This document shows positions 8,066 through 16,467 of a DNA stretch of 64,000 bases, piece after piece. Location of the stretch: positions 1 through 64,000 of the forward strand of contig DFLT01000003.1 in the NCBI GenBank assembly GCA_002375465.1, given 5' to 3'. Source of the stretch: Alphaproteobacteria bacterium UBA3612 (GTDB lineage Bacteria > Pseudomonadota > Alphaproteobacteria > Sphingomonadales > Sphingomonadaceae). The position numbers were made by a program, and so were the translations under genes. Numbering within the stretch: position 1 is the first letter of the stretch; the number at the start of each line of letters is the position of its first letter. Under the pieces are notes generated by a model. That model ran no database searches and had not been told where the DNA came from. It saw only the letters and a list, made by a program, of their open reading frames with translations.

Positions 8066-10552
8066 CTTATGCGGAGATCCGGATAAGACATATTCGCGGG
8101 GGGAGAGATCGATTTCGAGTGCTTCACGTTCCGCATCGGAGGGATCAGCGAGGCGGCGGTTGAGCATGGCTTCGGCGGTCGAGACGAGTTGCACTACAAC
8201 AGCGTTGCCGTCGGCAAGTGCCGTATCAATCGCAGGCAGCAGGCTCGGCAGCTTCATGGATAGAAGGAGCTGCGCGAAGAAGCGCTGCTTGGTGCCTTCA
8301 AACACCGAAAACGCAGCCGATTTGGCACTTGAATTGAGTGTCTCGCCACTGTCAGTGTCGACGATCCGCGTTGCCTCGAGAGCTTCGCGCAGGTTGGCAT
8401 GAATGATTGCCCAGGCGTCTGCATAGGCGTCATAAACCGCTACCTGGTCGGGGGTCAGGCAATGCTCGAGAATCTCGTACTCAACTCCGGCGAATGAAAG
8501 GGCCCTCGCCGCATACAGCCCCAGTGACTTCAGATCGCGCGCGACCAGTTCCATTGCAGCGATACCGCCATCGCGGATATCTGCGACGAAGGCTTCGCGA
8601 TTGGCAAAAGCCGTCTCGGGACCCCAAAGGCCAAGACGGGTGGCATAGGCGAGATTATTGACGTCGGATGCCCCGGTCGCCGAAGCGTAGAGCACGCGGG
8701 CGCGCGGCAGCAGATTCTGGATGCGAACACCGGCAATGCCCTGCTCCGATCCCTTGACCTTACCACGTGAGCCCTCCCCGCCTGCGGCGTTGGCCATCGC
8801 ATGGGCTTCGTCGAAGACGATGAGCCCGTCGAAGTCCTCCCCTGCCCATTCGAGAATCTGATCGAGCCGGGTCGCGTCGCTTCGACCCGAACGCAGTGTC
8901 GGATAAGTCACGAAGAGTATGCCCTCGCGCATCCCGATCGGGACACCGAGCTTCCATTGGCCAAGGGGCTGGACGTCGATGGGAAGGCCGCCGAGCGCGC
9001 TCCAGTCGCGGCGGGCATCTTCGAGCAAAGCTTCGTTCTTGGAAATCCAGATGTGGCGCCGTTCGCCCCTCACCCACCGGTCGAGGATGACGGAAGCGAC
9101 CTGCCGTCCTTTCCCTGCACCAGTTCCGTCACCAAGAAAGTAGCCCATGCGGTAGGCGTGCCCCTCGGCGCTCGCCTTCAAGGCGCAGCCCTTGTCGTCG
9201 GGCTCAAACCGTCCCGGCAGATCGCGGGCATGCGCGCTTGCGGCATAGATCAGGGTCTCGGCCTGCGCAGCGGATAGGACGCCCCCAGCAATGAGGTTCG
9301 ACGGAAGCTGAGGCACCACTTCGGGCACGGGTGCGGTTATCGAACCCATCGCAACGGATTCGACCAGGGGGGTCGGATGCGGGACAGCATCTGCAATTGA
9401 GATCCGGCTCGGCCGGTAGGGCAAATAATGCCCAACCTGGCTTTCGATCGGCGCAGGTGCTTCGAGCGGAGTAAAATCAAGCGGCAGGATCGACGGCGCC
9501 GCAGCGGTTGGATGGACCTTAAGTGGAACTGGTTTCGTCCTGTTCGCAACCAGCCGAAGCGGCAATGCTGGCTTGATGCCGATGCGGGGTCCCGCGGGCA
9601 GGCTTACCCGGTCAGGGAGCATATCGATCAGCAGATGAAGCTCGGCAAAGTTTGCCGGCTGGGCGATGATCGGGCTGGTACCATCCTCAGCCTTGTCGAG
9701 AATCAGGAGCCGGGTTGAGATTGAGGTGCCCTGCTTGATGAAACCGCGCTCGATCGTCGCGTTGAGGCGCAACGAGAGGGGACCAGCGATCCCGGCGAGG
9801 AACTTCGGAAGCTCGAACCATTCGGGCATCACTGCGACCAGGCGGCCACCGGGCATAAGGCGCTTCCAGGCAGAACGTAAGTGCCGGTCGCCAGTGCGGC
9901 TATCGTGGCCCCTCTCGATACCGTGTGAATATGGCGGGTTCATCAGCACCACGCTCGGACCCACGTCGGGCGTGAGAAGTTCGTCGATCAGTTCCCCGTC
10001 AAATCCCGTGACTGTCGCCTCCGGAAACACGACGCCCAGGCATTCGCGGCGCAGCGGCGAAATCTCGTTGAGAGCAAGACGCGCAGTTGCCTTTGCTGCC
10101 CATACGCCCAGCATCCCGGTCCCCGCCGACGGCTCGAGAACCAGTTCAGCGGCAGAAATCGCGCATGCCTTTGCAGCCATCCAGGCCAGACGGGGCGGCG
10201 TCGCGAATTGTTGCCACTCGATCTGCTCATCGCTCCGGTTGGACTGGGTCGGGACCAGACGTTCGAGGTGCGTGAATGCCTCATCGGCGAAGCTGGAAGA
10301 CATTGCAGGTGAGAATTCAGTTGCCTGCGCCAGGAACAACACCTGCGCCAATTCAAGTGCGGCATGGGCATCGCGTACGGACCAGCGTCCTTCGGCGTCG
10401 CTACCGCCGAAGTGATCGGCCATTGTTGCATTCACAGTGAGCCGTGAAATTGCTTGATCTGCAGCGAGCCGCGCGGCCAGCGCCCTCGCCGCTGCCAGCA
10501 CTTGCGGCTCGGCGGGATCGGAAAATGCGAAAGCGGTATTTGCGTGTGACAT
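7973..10552 (-). pseudogene. Strawberry-notch-like methyltransferase/helicase, N-terminal part, cut by a RIT element
   Basis: 859 residues, of which about the last 35 come from the inserted element; native sequence runs to about REYV. Residues 120-250 form an N6-adenine methyltransferase-like domain with PSAGTG (141-146) and NPPY (205-208). A linker leads to an SF2-like motor with Walker A GDGTGAGKG (474-482) and Walker B DEAH (581-584). Motif VI and the strawberry-notch C-terminal domain lie beyond the insertion (2579-4423). This family is typical of mobile elements in sphingomonads, with a proposed DNA-processing role. The start has a strong ribosome site, AGGAGG, 7-8 nt upstream, and a structured leader precedes it. 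The methyltransferase half could remain functional. Confidence 0.87.
8064..8089. repeat. Imperfect palindrome at the right RIT junction
   Basis: GTCTTAT and ATAAGAC flank a GGAGATCC core; 22 of 26 positions are symmetric. It overlaps the outer 2 bp of the right terminal repeat and has no counterpart outside the left repeat. It could be the true element end, an attachment core, or a scar of an earlier event. Confidence 0.5.
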
Positions 10553-10567
10553 GAGAGACCTCCTGAA

Positions 10568-10620
10568 GAGGCCCTGGGTTTGTCCGGGTGTCCGTTCGGA
10601 TGGATCCGCCCGGGGGCCTC
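10568..10620 (-). promoter_or_regulatory. Structured RNA leader before the strawberry-notch-like gene
   Basis: Three nested pairings are visible: GAGGCCC (10568-10574) with GGGCCTC (10614-10620), CCGGG (10584-10588) with CCCGG (10609-10613), and TCCG with CGGA (10591-10600). On the minus strand this folds between the toprim gene stop codon and the helicase AGGAGG site. It may be an intercistronic control element or terminator/attenuator; there is no U-tract. Function unknown. Confidence 0.5.
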
Positions 10621-10655
10621 ACAAGACCCCAAGCCCGCTTTCCTCTCACCGACAT

Positions 10656-11564
10656 TCAGACCGCAGCTCGGACTGAGCGCATGAGCACATCATTCCAGTC
10701 GTCGCCGGTTAGCTCCGGACGCCTGGTGACAATCAGCCGCCCTTCGCAAGCGTAGGCCTCTCGCGCACGCTCTTCAGCAAGGCGCCCGCCCGCATCATTG
10801 TCGACAAAGAGATACAGCTGGCGCACCGATTCCGGGATTGTGGCCAAGCCGAAGCGTTCGTTTCCCAGCGTCGCCCAGCAGGGAACCTTGAACATTTGCA
10901 TCGCTGAGAGGGCCGTTTCGTTTCCTTCTGCGAGGCCAAGGCGCCCCCCATCCGGGTACGCGAAACGCACCGCGCCAGAACCGGGGCTGCCTAACGCACG
11001 CCTTGGCTGATCGAAAGAAGCCAAGCTGGTTTTGTCGAAGTCAAGGAAGGAGCGGTGCAGCGCCAGAATTCCGGCATCATTGCGCACGGCCGCCACCATC
11101 GCGGGTAGAAACCGGACAGCACCCTTTGGCCCAAGCGGCATACGTGGGTGGAAACGCAGCTCCGGCGAAGAAATCTTGATGCCTCTGGACACGAGGTACT
11201 TCTCGGCGGGGCTGCCAGCGATGGTCGACGCCTCATGCCAGAGCCTCAGCGCATTCCGATTGGCGACTTCCTCGCGCGGTTCGGCCACGATCGGACCACT
11301 CGTGCCATCGAACAGGTCCGCAATTCGTATTCCGAGCCCGGCCATGGCTTCTAACACCGCCTCGTTCGTGCAGCCGGCAAAGCAATGAACAAGAATTGCG
11401 CGCTTTCCGAGTGTGATGCTTAGCGAAGGAGTGCGGTCGTCATGGGCCGGGCAGCAGCACATTCCGCGCGAGCGCGACCAGGCACCGCCCAGCTGCTCGA
11501 CTATCTTGCGCGCGCGGTTTTCCAGTTGCAGACCTTGGAATTGGGATGATCGGTGTTGGTGCAT
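10656..11564 (-). CDS. Toprim/CHC2 zinc-finger primase-like protein
   Basis: 302 residues from the ATG at 11564, chosen because ATGGAG lies 8 nt upstream. An N-terminal CHC2-type zinc ribbon is visible (C36-C38 with H41 in CCCPAHDDRTPS, then C61 and C65 in HCFAGC). A DnaG-like linker and a C-terminal toprim domain follow (YLFVDNDAGG, acidic DDWNDVL near the end). Such proteins on plasmids and integrative elements are thought to prime or process element DNA. It is upstream of, and in the same direction as, the strawberry-notch-like gene, a recurrent pairing. It diverges from the lytic transglycosylase gene across a LexA box, suggesting damage-induced expression. Confidence 0.82.
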   Translation of the reverse strand: MHQHRSSQFQGLQLENRARKIVEQLGGAWSRSRGMCCCPAHDDRTPSLSITLGKRAILVHCFAGCTNEAVLEAMAGLGIRIADLFDGTSGPIVAEPREEVANRNALRLWHEASTIAGSPAEKYLVSRGIKISSPELRFHPRMPLGPKGAVRFLPAMVAAVRNDAGILALHRSFLDFDKTSLASFDQPRRALGSPGSGAVRFAYPDGGRLGLAEGNETALSAMQMFKVPCWATLGNERFGLATIPESVRQLYLFVDNDAGGRLAEERAREAYACEGRLIVTRRPELTGDDWNDVLMRSVRAAV

Positions 11565-11645
11565 GGGGGCATCTCCATCGTAACTTGCCTCCACCCGCGC
11601 AGCCTCCGCTCTGCGTCGCTGACGTTTCATTTTCCTACATCAGAT

Positions 11646-11660
11646 GTTCTATATATGTTC
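11646..11660. promoter_or_regulatory. LexA (SOS) box in a divergent promoter region
   Basis: GTTC (11646-11649), seven bases TATATAT, GTTC (11657-11660): a perfect match to the alphaproteobacterial SOS operator GTTC-N7-GTTC. It lies 82 bp before the toprim start and 31 bp before the transglycosylase start, and its AT core could overlap a -10 element on either strand. The motif is read directly; LexA control is inferred. Confidence 0.65.
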
Positions 11661-11691
11661 TTTCCCGATTCGACCACCAAAGGATTCGGGA

Positions 11692-12351
11692 ATGAGACTG
11701 AAATGGGCAGTAGTTGCAGGGGCAACGACAGGATTTGGGTCCGTCCTCCCCGCTCACGCGCAGGAGATGGAGCCCCCTCAGATGACCGTTGCCTCGGAGT
11801 TGACGACCGACGGCTTCCGCGTTGCAGAAGGGACTGATGGCTTCCTTCTCGTCGAACATGGCATTTGGAGAAAGCCTCCAACGGCCTCGTCCGAGCCGCC
11901 GGCTACCGATGCGGGTCGAACCTATCTGCCCTATCGATATCCAAAGCCCCAAGGCAGCGCGCCATCGGGATTCCGTCGGGCAAGCTACCTTCCTCATGTT
12001 TACGCTGCTGAGGCGCAATACTCGCTACCAAGCGGCCTTCTCGACGCTCTTGTATGGACGGAATCACGATATAATCCGATGGCCATCAGCAAGGCCGGGG
12101 CCGCAGGTTTGGGGCAATTGATGCCAGGGACAGCGCGGGACCTTGGCGTTTCAAATCGCTTCGATCCCAAGGCGAACATCTTGGGTGCGGCCCGATACCT
12201 ACGCCAGATGCTGGACAAGTTCGGGGTAGTTCATCTGGCCCTCGCTGCCTACAACGCAGGTCCAGGTGCCGTCGAGCGCGCAGGCGGTATTCCTCGCAAT
12301 GGCGAGACGCCGGCCTATGTGCGCGAAGTGCTGCGCCATTGGCGTTTTTGA
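11692..12351 (+). CDS. Secreted lytic transglycosylase (VirB1-like)
   Basis: 219 residues from the ATG at 11692. A signal peptide is clear (hydrophobic 5-20, cleavage near AHA-QE). The SLT domain fills the C-terminal ~120 residues: catalytic E124 in VWTESRYNP, GAAGLGQLMPGTA, and AAYNAGPGAVERAGG near the end. It cleaves peptidoglycan in the periplasm. On an integrative element the expected role is to open the wall for a conjugation channel (VirB1/TrbN class), although no other conjugation genes are in the window. The DUF5818 gene follows 12 bp downstream on the same strand. The LexA box upstream suggests induction after DNA damage. Confidence 0.85.
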   Translation: MRLKWAVVAGATTGFGSVLPAHAQEMEPPQMTVASELTTDGFRVAEGTDGFLLVEHGIWRKPPTASSEPPATDAGRTYLPYRYPKPQGSAPSGFRRASYLPHVYAAEAQYSLPSGLLDALVWTESRYNPMAISKAGAAGLGQLMPGTARDLGVSNRFDPKANILGAARYLRQMLDKFGVVHLALAAYNAGPGAVERAGGIPRNGETPAYVREVLRHWRF

Positions 12352-12363
12352 ACGGGGGGTGTT

Positions 12364-12561
12364 GTGAGTGCGGGTCGAATACGCGTCTCGGGAATTTTAA
12401 CCCGCGGCAGACGCGGGATGTTCCTGACCACGACAGACGAAGTCGTCTGGATCATCGAGAGCGAAGAACCCGAATGCGAATTCGTCGGATCAGCGGTGAT
12501 TGTCGAGGGGGTTGTCGCAGGTCGAGATCGTTTGCGCGCAGACTGGATTGGACCGGTCTGA
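12364..12561 (+). CDS. DUF5818-like small protein
   Basis: 65 residues, starting with GTG 12 bp after the transglycosylase stop codon. The pattern GILTRGRRGMFLTTTDEVVW, then VGSAVIVEGVVAG and DRLRADWIGP, resembles DUF5818, a small beta-rich family often found on sphingomonad integrative elements and usually of 60-90 residues. No function is known. It is convergent with the integrase gene, with 15 bp between them. The family call is from memory of the pattern. Confidence 0.6.
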   Translation: MSAGRIRVSGILTRGRRGMFLTTTDEVVWIIESEEPECEFVGSAVIVEGVVAGRDRLRADWIGPV

Positions 12562-12576
12562 TCGAAGCCATAGTTA

Positions 12577-13830
12577 TCAGGCTGCGCGCTTCCCTGCCTT
12601 CTTGATGTCGATCACCTTCCCGCCGCTCAGATAGTCAGCCCAGTCCTGCATCATCCGGCGCCGAGGAGCCAGGTATTCAGCGGCATTGTAAGCTCCACGC
12701 ACGTCGTTTTTCTCCGAATGCGCGAGCTGTAGTTCGACCCAATCCTCATGGTATTTCCTGATCCACATGGGCGGCTTACCGAACTCGACCAACTGCTCAT
12801 TGGCCCAAGTGCTCGCCAAGCCCCGGAAGCCGTGTATGGTTTGGCGGCTGTGGTATCCGAGGCGATAGAGCGCGTAGATCATTGTGTTCTCTGAAAGCGG
12901 CTTGTTCGGGCCGTTGCCCGGGAAGAGAAACTCGCCAGGCGCTGCTGCTATCATGGATTTCGCGATGTGCGTTGCCTGCTGCGAGAGGGGTACCAAATGC
13001 TCTCGTCCCATCTTCATTCGCTCGGCTGGTATTCTCCAGACAGGTGATTTTCCGCCCAGGTCTTCAAACTCGGATTTGGCGGCGAAACGCAGTTCCTTGG
13101 TTCGAACCCAAGTCAGGAGCGCAAAGAGAACTGCGTCACGGGTGATGGCGGACCGTCGTTCGCCATCTTCCTGGTAGGCATGCAGCTTCTCGATGAATGC
13201 GGGCAACTCGCTGAGCGGCAGCCGGCTCATATGCTTCACTCTTGGTCGCGGCTTTAGAGCCCCGCGCAAATGCGTCGTCGGATCGTTCGAGGTCAGACCA
13301 CACGCGATTGCGAACTGGAAGACTTGCCCCACCCCTTGTTTCGCACGCCGACTGATATCGAGCGCGCCTCTTGCTTCGATCTTGCGGATCATTGCCAGGA
13401 CGTCGGGTGCCGTGATTTCATTCACGAGTTTCTCGCCGATGACTGGAAAGACGTCCCTTTCCATGCGCGACCAGACGCGTTCGGCGTGCGCGGCATTCAA
13501 CGCGCTCTTTCGATTTTCATGCCAGCGCTTTGCGACCTCGAAGAAGGTGGCTCCTTCCTGCGAGATCACTTCTCCCTTGGATTTCATTGGATCCTTGCCC
13601 TCGGCTAGCAACGCCTTTGCGGCTGTGCGCTTGTCGCGCGCGGCAGCTATCCCGAGATCTGGGTAAGCGCCGAACGAGAGCAACTTCTCCTTGCCCGCGA
13701 AGCGGTACTTCATCCGCCATAACTTTGACCCGTTCGGCTGTACGAACAGGAATAAGCCCTCCCCGTCGGCCATCTTGTAGGCGCGCTCGCGTGGCTTGGA
13801 ATTTCGGGCCTGAATCTCCGTGAGAGGCAT
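12577..13830 (-). CDS. P4-type tyrosine integrase
   Basis: 417 residues from the ATG at 13830 (AAAGGAG upstream, 11-nt spacing). The N-terminal DUF4102 domain is clear (ADGEGLFLFVQPNGSKLW, LLSFGAYPDLGIAAAR). The SAM-like domain follows, then the catalytic domain: R243 in TWVRTKELR, K273, H333 and R336 in HGFRGLAST, H371 in LAHSEK and nucleophile Y381. These integrases insert elements at the 3' ends of tRNA genes, and here a tRNA-Met gene lies 178 bp away with its 3' end facing the integrase. This defines the right border of the element that fills 1-14011. All catalytic residues are intact, so excision may be possible. Confidence 0.93.
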   Translation of the reverse strand: MPLTEIQARNSKPRERAYKMADGEGLFLFVQPNGSKLWRMKYRFAGKEKLLSFGAYPDLGIAAARDKRTAAKALLAEGKDPMKSKGEVISQEGATFFEVAKRWHENRKSALNAAHAERVWSRMERDVFPVIGEKLVNEITAPDVLAMIRKIEARGALDISRRAKQGVGQVFQFAIACGLTSNDPTTHLRGALKPRPRVKHMSRLPLSELPAFIEKLHAYQEDGERRSAITRDAVLFALLTWVRTKELRFAAKSEFEDLGGKSPVWRIPAERMKMGREHLVPLSQQATHIAKSMIAAAPGEFLFPGNGPNKPLSENTMIYALYRLGYHSRQTIHGFRGLASTWANEQLVEFGKPPMWIRKYHEDWVELQLAHSEKNDVRGAYNAAEYLAPRRRMMQDWADYLSGGKVIDIKKAGKRAA

Positions 13831-13831
13831 T

Positions 13832-13883
13832 GGGGGTATCGCTCCTTTCCGATACTCCGCGAAAATACCCCCAAAATACCCCC
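13832..13883. repeat. Repeated ATACCCCC motifs near the attachment site
   Basis: AAAATACCCCC occurs twice in direct tandem (13862-13872 and 13873-13883), and GGGGGTAT lies inverted at 13832-13839, immediately before the integrase start. The spacing resembles arm-type binding sites of integrases or excisionases. A further GGAAGCT pair, one copy within the palindrome GGAAGCTTCC (13988-13997), lies closer to the tRNA. Role inferred. Confidence 0.4.
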
Positions 13884-14008
13884 ACACCAAATCTGGCTGC
13901 ATGTGGAAGACCATGGGCGCATGCGGACGCGAATCACCCGCAACCCTCTGCTTTTCTTTCGATTTATGGAAAAATGCGGAAGCTAGTGGAAGCTTCCGGA
14001 TCAAGGAA

Positions 14009-14045
14009 TGGTAGCGGAGGAGGGATTCGAACCCCCGACACATGG
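14009..14045 (-). other. Probable attachment site (attR) at the tRNA-Met 3' end
   Basis: P4-type integrases recombine at tRNA 3' ends. The integrase lies directly beyond this tRNA, so the T-arm/acceptor part is the expected crossover region. The partner direct repeat should lie to the left of the window; no second copy was found inside it. Confidence 0.5.
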
Positions 14046-14085
14046 ATTATGATTCCACTGCTCTAACCGACTGAGCTACTCCGCC
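14009..14085 (-). tRNA. tRNA-Met (CAU), elongator
   Basis: Folds as a complete cloverleaf: acceptor GGCGGAG/CTCCGCT, D arm GCTC/GAGC, anticodon stem GTGGA/TCCAT with loop ATCATAA (anticodon CAT), T loop TTCGAAT, and an encoded CCA at 14009-14011. It lacks the three G-C pairs of initiator tRNA, so it is called elongator. Its 3' end faces the integrase and is the probable integration site. Confidence 0.93.
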
Positions 14086-14290
14086 CCGATGGAGCGATCC
14101 CACCAATGGATGGATACGCTCCAGCGCGAAGGCGCGCGATATAGGCGGCTGTGCGGGAACGGTCAACGACGTTCGCCCGCATTGCCGCCGCTGGCTGCAC
14201 AAACTAAGCCGGGCGTTGACATTCGGGACCGCCATATCGGCGCCCGGACCTGCTGAATTTAATATTATTTGATGTTTGGAGGCGCGCGAC

Positions 14291-15229
14291 ATGCAGGATT
14301 GGGCATTGGTCGTTCACGGCGGCGCAGGGATGCTGGAACGTGGCGGAATGACGGCGGAACATGATTCCGGGCAGCGTGCTGCCCTCGCGGCGGCGCTGCA
14401 GGCTGGCAAGTCGGTTCTTCAGGACGGCGGCGCTGCTGTGGACGCCGTAGAGGCGGCGGTCGCCGTCCTGGAGGATCATCCCGGTTTCAACGCCGGCCAT
14501 GGCGCCGTTCTGAACGCGGAGGGGACGGTTGAACTCGACGCTGCGATCATGAACGGAGCCGACCGCAATGCCGGCGCAGTGGCGGGGGTTACGAAAACCC
14601 GCAATCCCGTACGCCTCGCCCGCGCCGTCATGGATCACAGCCCGCACGTCATGTTGCAGGGCAATGGCGCCGACATATTTTCGGAACAGAGCGGATTGGA
14701 GCAGGCACCCAATGATTATTTCGTGACGGCGGAGCGGCAGGAGGCTCTGCGCCGCATGCAGGAGGCCGCCGCAGCCGGCGATGGCGACGGCGTCTTCGAT
14801 GCGGAGGTGAAATTCGGTACGGTGGGCGCGGTAGCGCGCGACAAGGCGGGAAACCTCGCCGCTGCCACCTCCACGGGCGGATTGACCGGCAAGCGATTCG
14901 GTCGCGTCGGCGATTCCCCCATTGTCGGCGCCGGCACCTATGCCGACAATCGCGGCTGCGCGGTCTCGGCGACCGGGTCCGGCGAATTCTACATTCGCGC
15001 CAATGCCGCCGCGACGATCAGTGCGGAAATGCGCTATCGCGACCAGGAACTGCAGCAGGCGGCGGACACGGTACAGGCGGATATCCGGCGCATGGGCGGC
15101 GCGGGCGGCGTGATCGCCGTGGCCGCCGATGGCACCCCGGTCTATTCGTTCAACACGCCTGGCATGTATCGTGGCATGGCGCTGGCCGACGGTACGCTGA
15201 CGACCGCCATTTACGGCGATGAAGCATGA
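14291..15229 (+). CDS. iaaA: Isoaspartyl peptidase / L-asparaginase (Ntn hydrolase)
   Basis: 312 residues from the ATG at 14291 (GGAGG 8 nt upstream). It is a plant-type (type III) asparaginase: VVHGGAG at the N-terminus, the FNAGHGAVLN substrate loop, and the autocleavage site GTVGAV with nucleophile T177. ATSTGGLTGKRFGRVGDSPI and GTGEFYIR-like (TGSGEFYI) blocks complete the Ntn fold. The precursor cuts itself before T177 to give two subunits, then hydrolyses isoaspartyl dipeptides and L-asparagine in the cytoplasm. It is the first backbone gene to the right of the integrated element, separated from the tRNA by about 200 bp in which nothing else was recognised. Confidence 0.9.
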   Translation: MQDWALVVHGGAGMLERGGMTAEHDSGQRAALAAALQAGKSVLQDGGAAVDAVEAAVAVLEDHPGFNAGHGAVLNAEGTVELDAAIMNGADRNAGAVAGVTKTRNPVRLARAVMDHSPHVMLQGNGADIFSEQSGLEQAPNDYFVTAERQEALRRMQEAAAAGDGDGVFDAEVKFGTVGAVARDKAGNLAAATSTGGLTGKRFGRVGDSPIVGAGTYADNRGCAVSATGSGEFYIRANAAATISAEMRYRDQELQQAADTVQADIRRMGGAGGVIAVAADGTPVYSFNTPGMYRGMALADGTLTTAIYGDEA

Positions 15230-15386
15230 CTCCCGCTTGAAATAAGATGCTGAAACTTCCGCGCTCGCCTTGTCCGGGCTCACTCCGGTTCGCCTGATCG
15301 ACGCTACGGTTCGCGGCGCGGCAGGGAACCAGTCCGCGTCGGTCCCGTTGCCTCTGGACATTGACCAGAAGGACGAAGCACAGATC

Positions 15387-15788
15387 ATGGATATGGAGAT
15401 TTCCCTCGACGAAGTATGTCGCATCGTCGTCCGTGCCCGCGAATATGATGCCCAGGTGCCCGGCACCGATCCGGATGACGGCAGCAATGCCAGCGATGAC
15501 GATTCGATTGATGTCCTGGATGACGAGGCAAACTCCTCGGTAGAAGAGGAAATCGCGACCGCCATTGCCGATCTTTCGGAGGATGAGCAGGCCGAACTCT
15601 ACGCGCTGATGGCAATTGGCCGCGGCGATTATGAAGCGTCGGAATGGGAGGACGCGAAGGAGGCGATTACCGAAAGCGGCACCGACATTGTCGATGAACT
15701 TATGGAAACGCCCATGCTCGCGTCGCTTCTAGAAGCCGGTCTCGCCGCGTTCGGACTCAGCTGCGACGATGTCGGCTCCGTTTCCTGA
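15387..15788 (+). CDS. DUF3775 protein
   Basis: 133 residues, strongly acidic. The family pattern is visible: LDEVCRIVVRAREYDAQV at the N-terminus, an Asp/Ser-rich linker, LSEDEQAELYALMAIGRGDYE, WEDAKEA and the C-terminal ASLLEAGLAAFG. DUF3775 is widespread in Alphaproteobacteria, and no activity is known. The start is uncertain because no strong ribosome site precedes either ATG (15387 or 15393); the frame is open further upstream but reads non-conserved sequence. It lies about 160 bp after iaaA and converges with the 2'-5' RNA ligase-like gene. Confidence 0.8.
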   Translation: MDMEISLDEVCRIVVRAREYDAQVPGTDPDDGSNASDDDSIDVLDDEANSSVEEEIATAIADLSEDEQAELYALMAIGRGDYEASEWEDAKEAITESGTDIVDELMETPMLASLLEAGLAAFGLSCDDVGSVS

Positions 15789-15794
15789 CGATTT

Positions 15795-16304
15795 TCATCT
15801 GAACCGGACATCGCGCAGCTTTTCCCACGGCCCGTTTCGATACCACCATAAGGTGACGCCATCGATTTGGAACATCCAGGGGGAAAAGCTGCGGTCCAGC
15901 CGATCGTACAAAGCGCGAGCGGCTTTGGGTTCAGCCTTGTTCTGAACCGTGACATGGGGCCGCCAGCGCTGTTGATCCTGCGGGATCAACCATGGCTCCC
16001 ACAGGCTGCGCAGCCTGTCCCGCAGATCGCATAATTCCGCGCATTCGATCAGGATGGAGCAGCCCCGGCCCATGAACTGCATCCGTGCGGCGCGTGCCCG
16101 CATCGGTTGTTCATGGCGTGCGGCGTCCTTGGTTTCCTCCAGCAGATCGCTGGCCCGCGTTCCCGGCAGATGATGAAACATCGTCAGATGCGCCGTCAGC
16201 AGGTTTCGTTCGGGCGGGAAATGTTCCCGACGTAACGCATCGAACCGCGCCAGAGCGGTTCGTTCGATCAGGGCCGTCATGATCAGGGGGGCGGCATCTT
16301 CCAT
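15795..16304 (-). CDS. 2'-5' RNA ligase family protein (2H phosphoesterase)
   Basis: 169 residues from the ATG at 16304. Two HxT motifs define the 2H fold: H39-L-T41 in AHLTMFHHLPG and H117-V-T119 in RPHVTVQNK, spaced as in LigT/ThpR relatives. These enzymes act on 2',5' or cyclic phosphate bonds in RNA or nucleotides; the substrate here is unknown. The start is not certain, as an in-frame ATG at 16280 is possible. It lies downstream of the CinA-like gene on the same strand, with a ~160-bp gap. Confidence 0.82.
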   Translation of the reverse strand: MEDAAPLIMTALIERTALARFDALRREHFPPERNLLTAHLTMFHHLPGTRASDLLEETKDAARHEQPMRARAARMQFMGRGCSILIECAELCDLRDRLRSLWEPWLIPQDQQRWRPHVTVQNKAEPKAARALYDRLDRSFSPWMFQIDGVTLWWYRNGPWEKLRDVRFR

Positions 16305-16467
16305 GCGCCCTGCCCTGCCGCCAATTCGCCCATACGCCAAGCGCTTGCTTGCCGCACCCACGGGTGAAGGGACGGACCGCGCGAATGCACCATGGTGCAA
16401 GCCTCTAACGTCGGGATGGGAGCCTCCTTGCCCGCGGGATGGGCGACGAGCGCGCCCCCTGCTGCTG

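Noticed and set aside
14009..14085. Initiator tRNA-fMet
   Set aside because: The anticodon stem lacks the three consecutive G-C pairs and the acceptor has a normal first pair; elongator fits better.
14204..15565. 453-residue minus-strand open frame
   Set aside because: Shadow of iaaA and DUF3775 in GC-rich DNA; low-complexity Arg/Ala/His protein.
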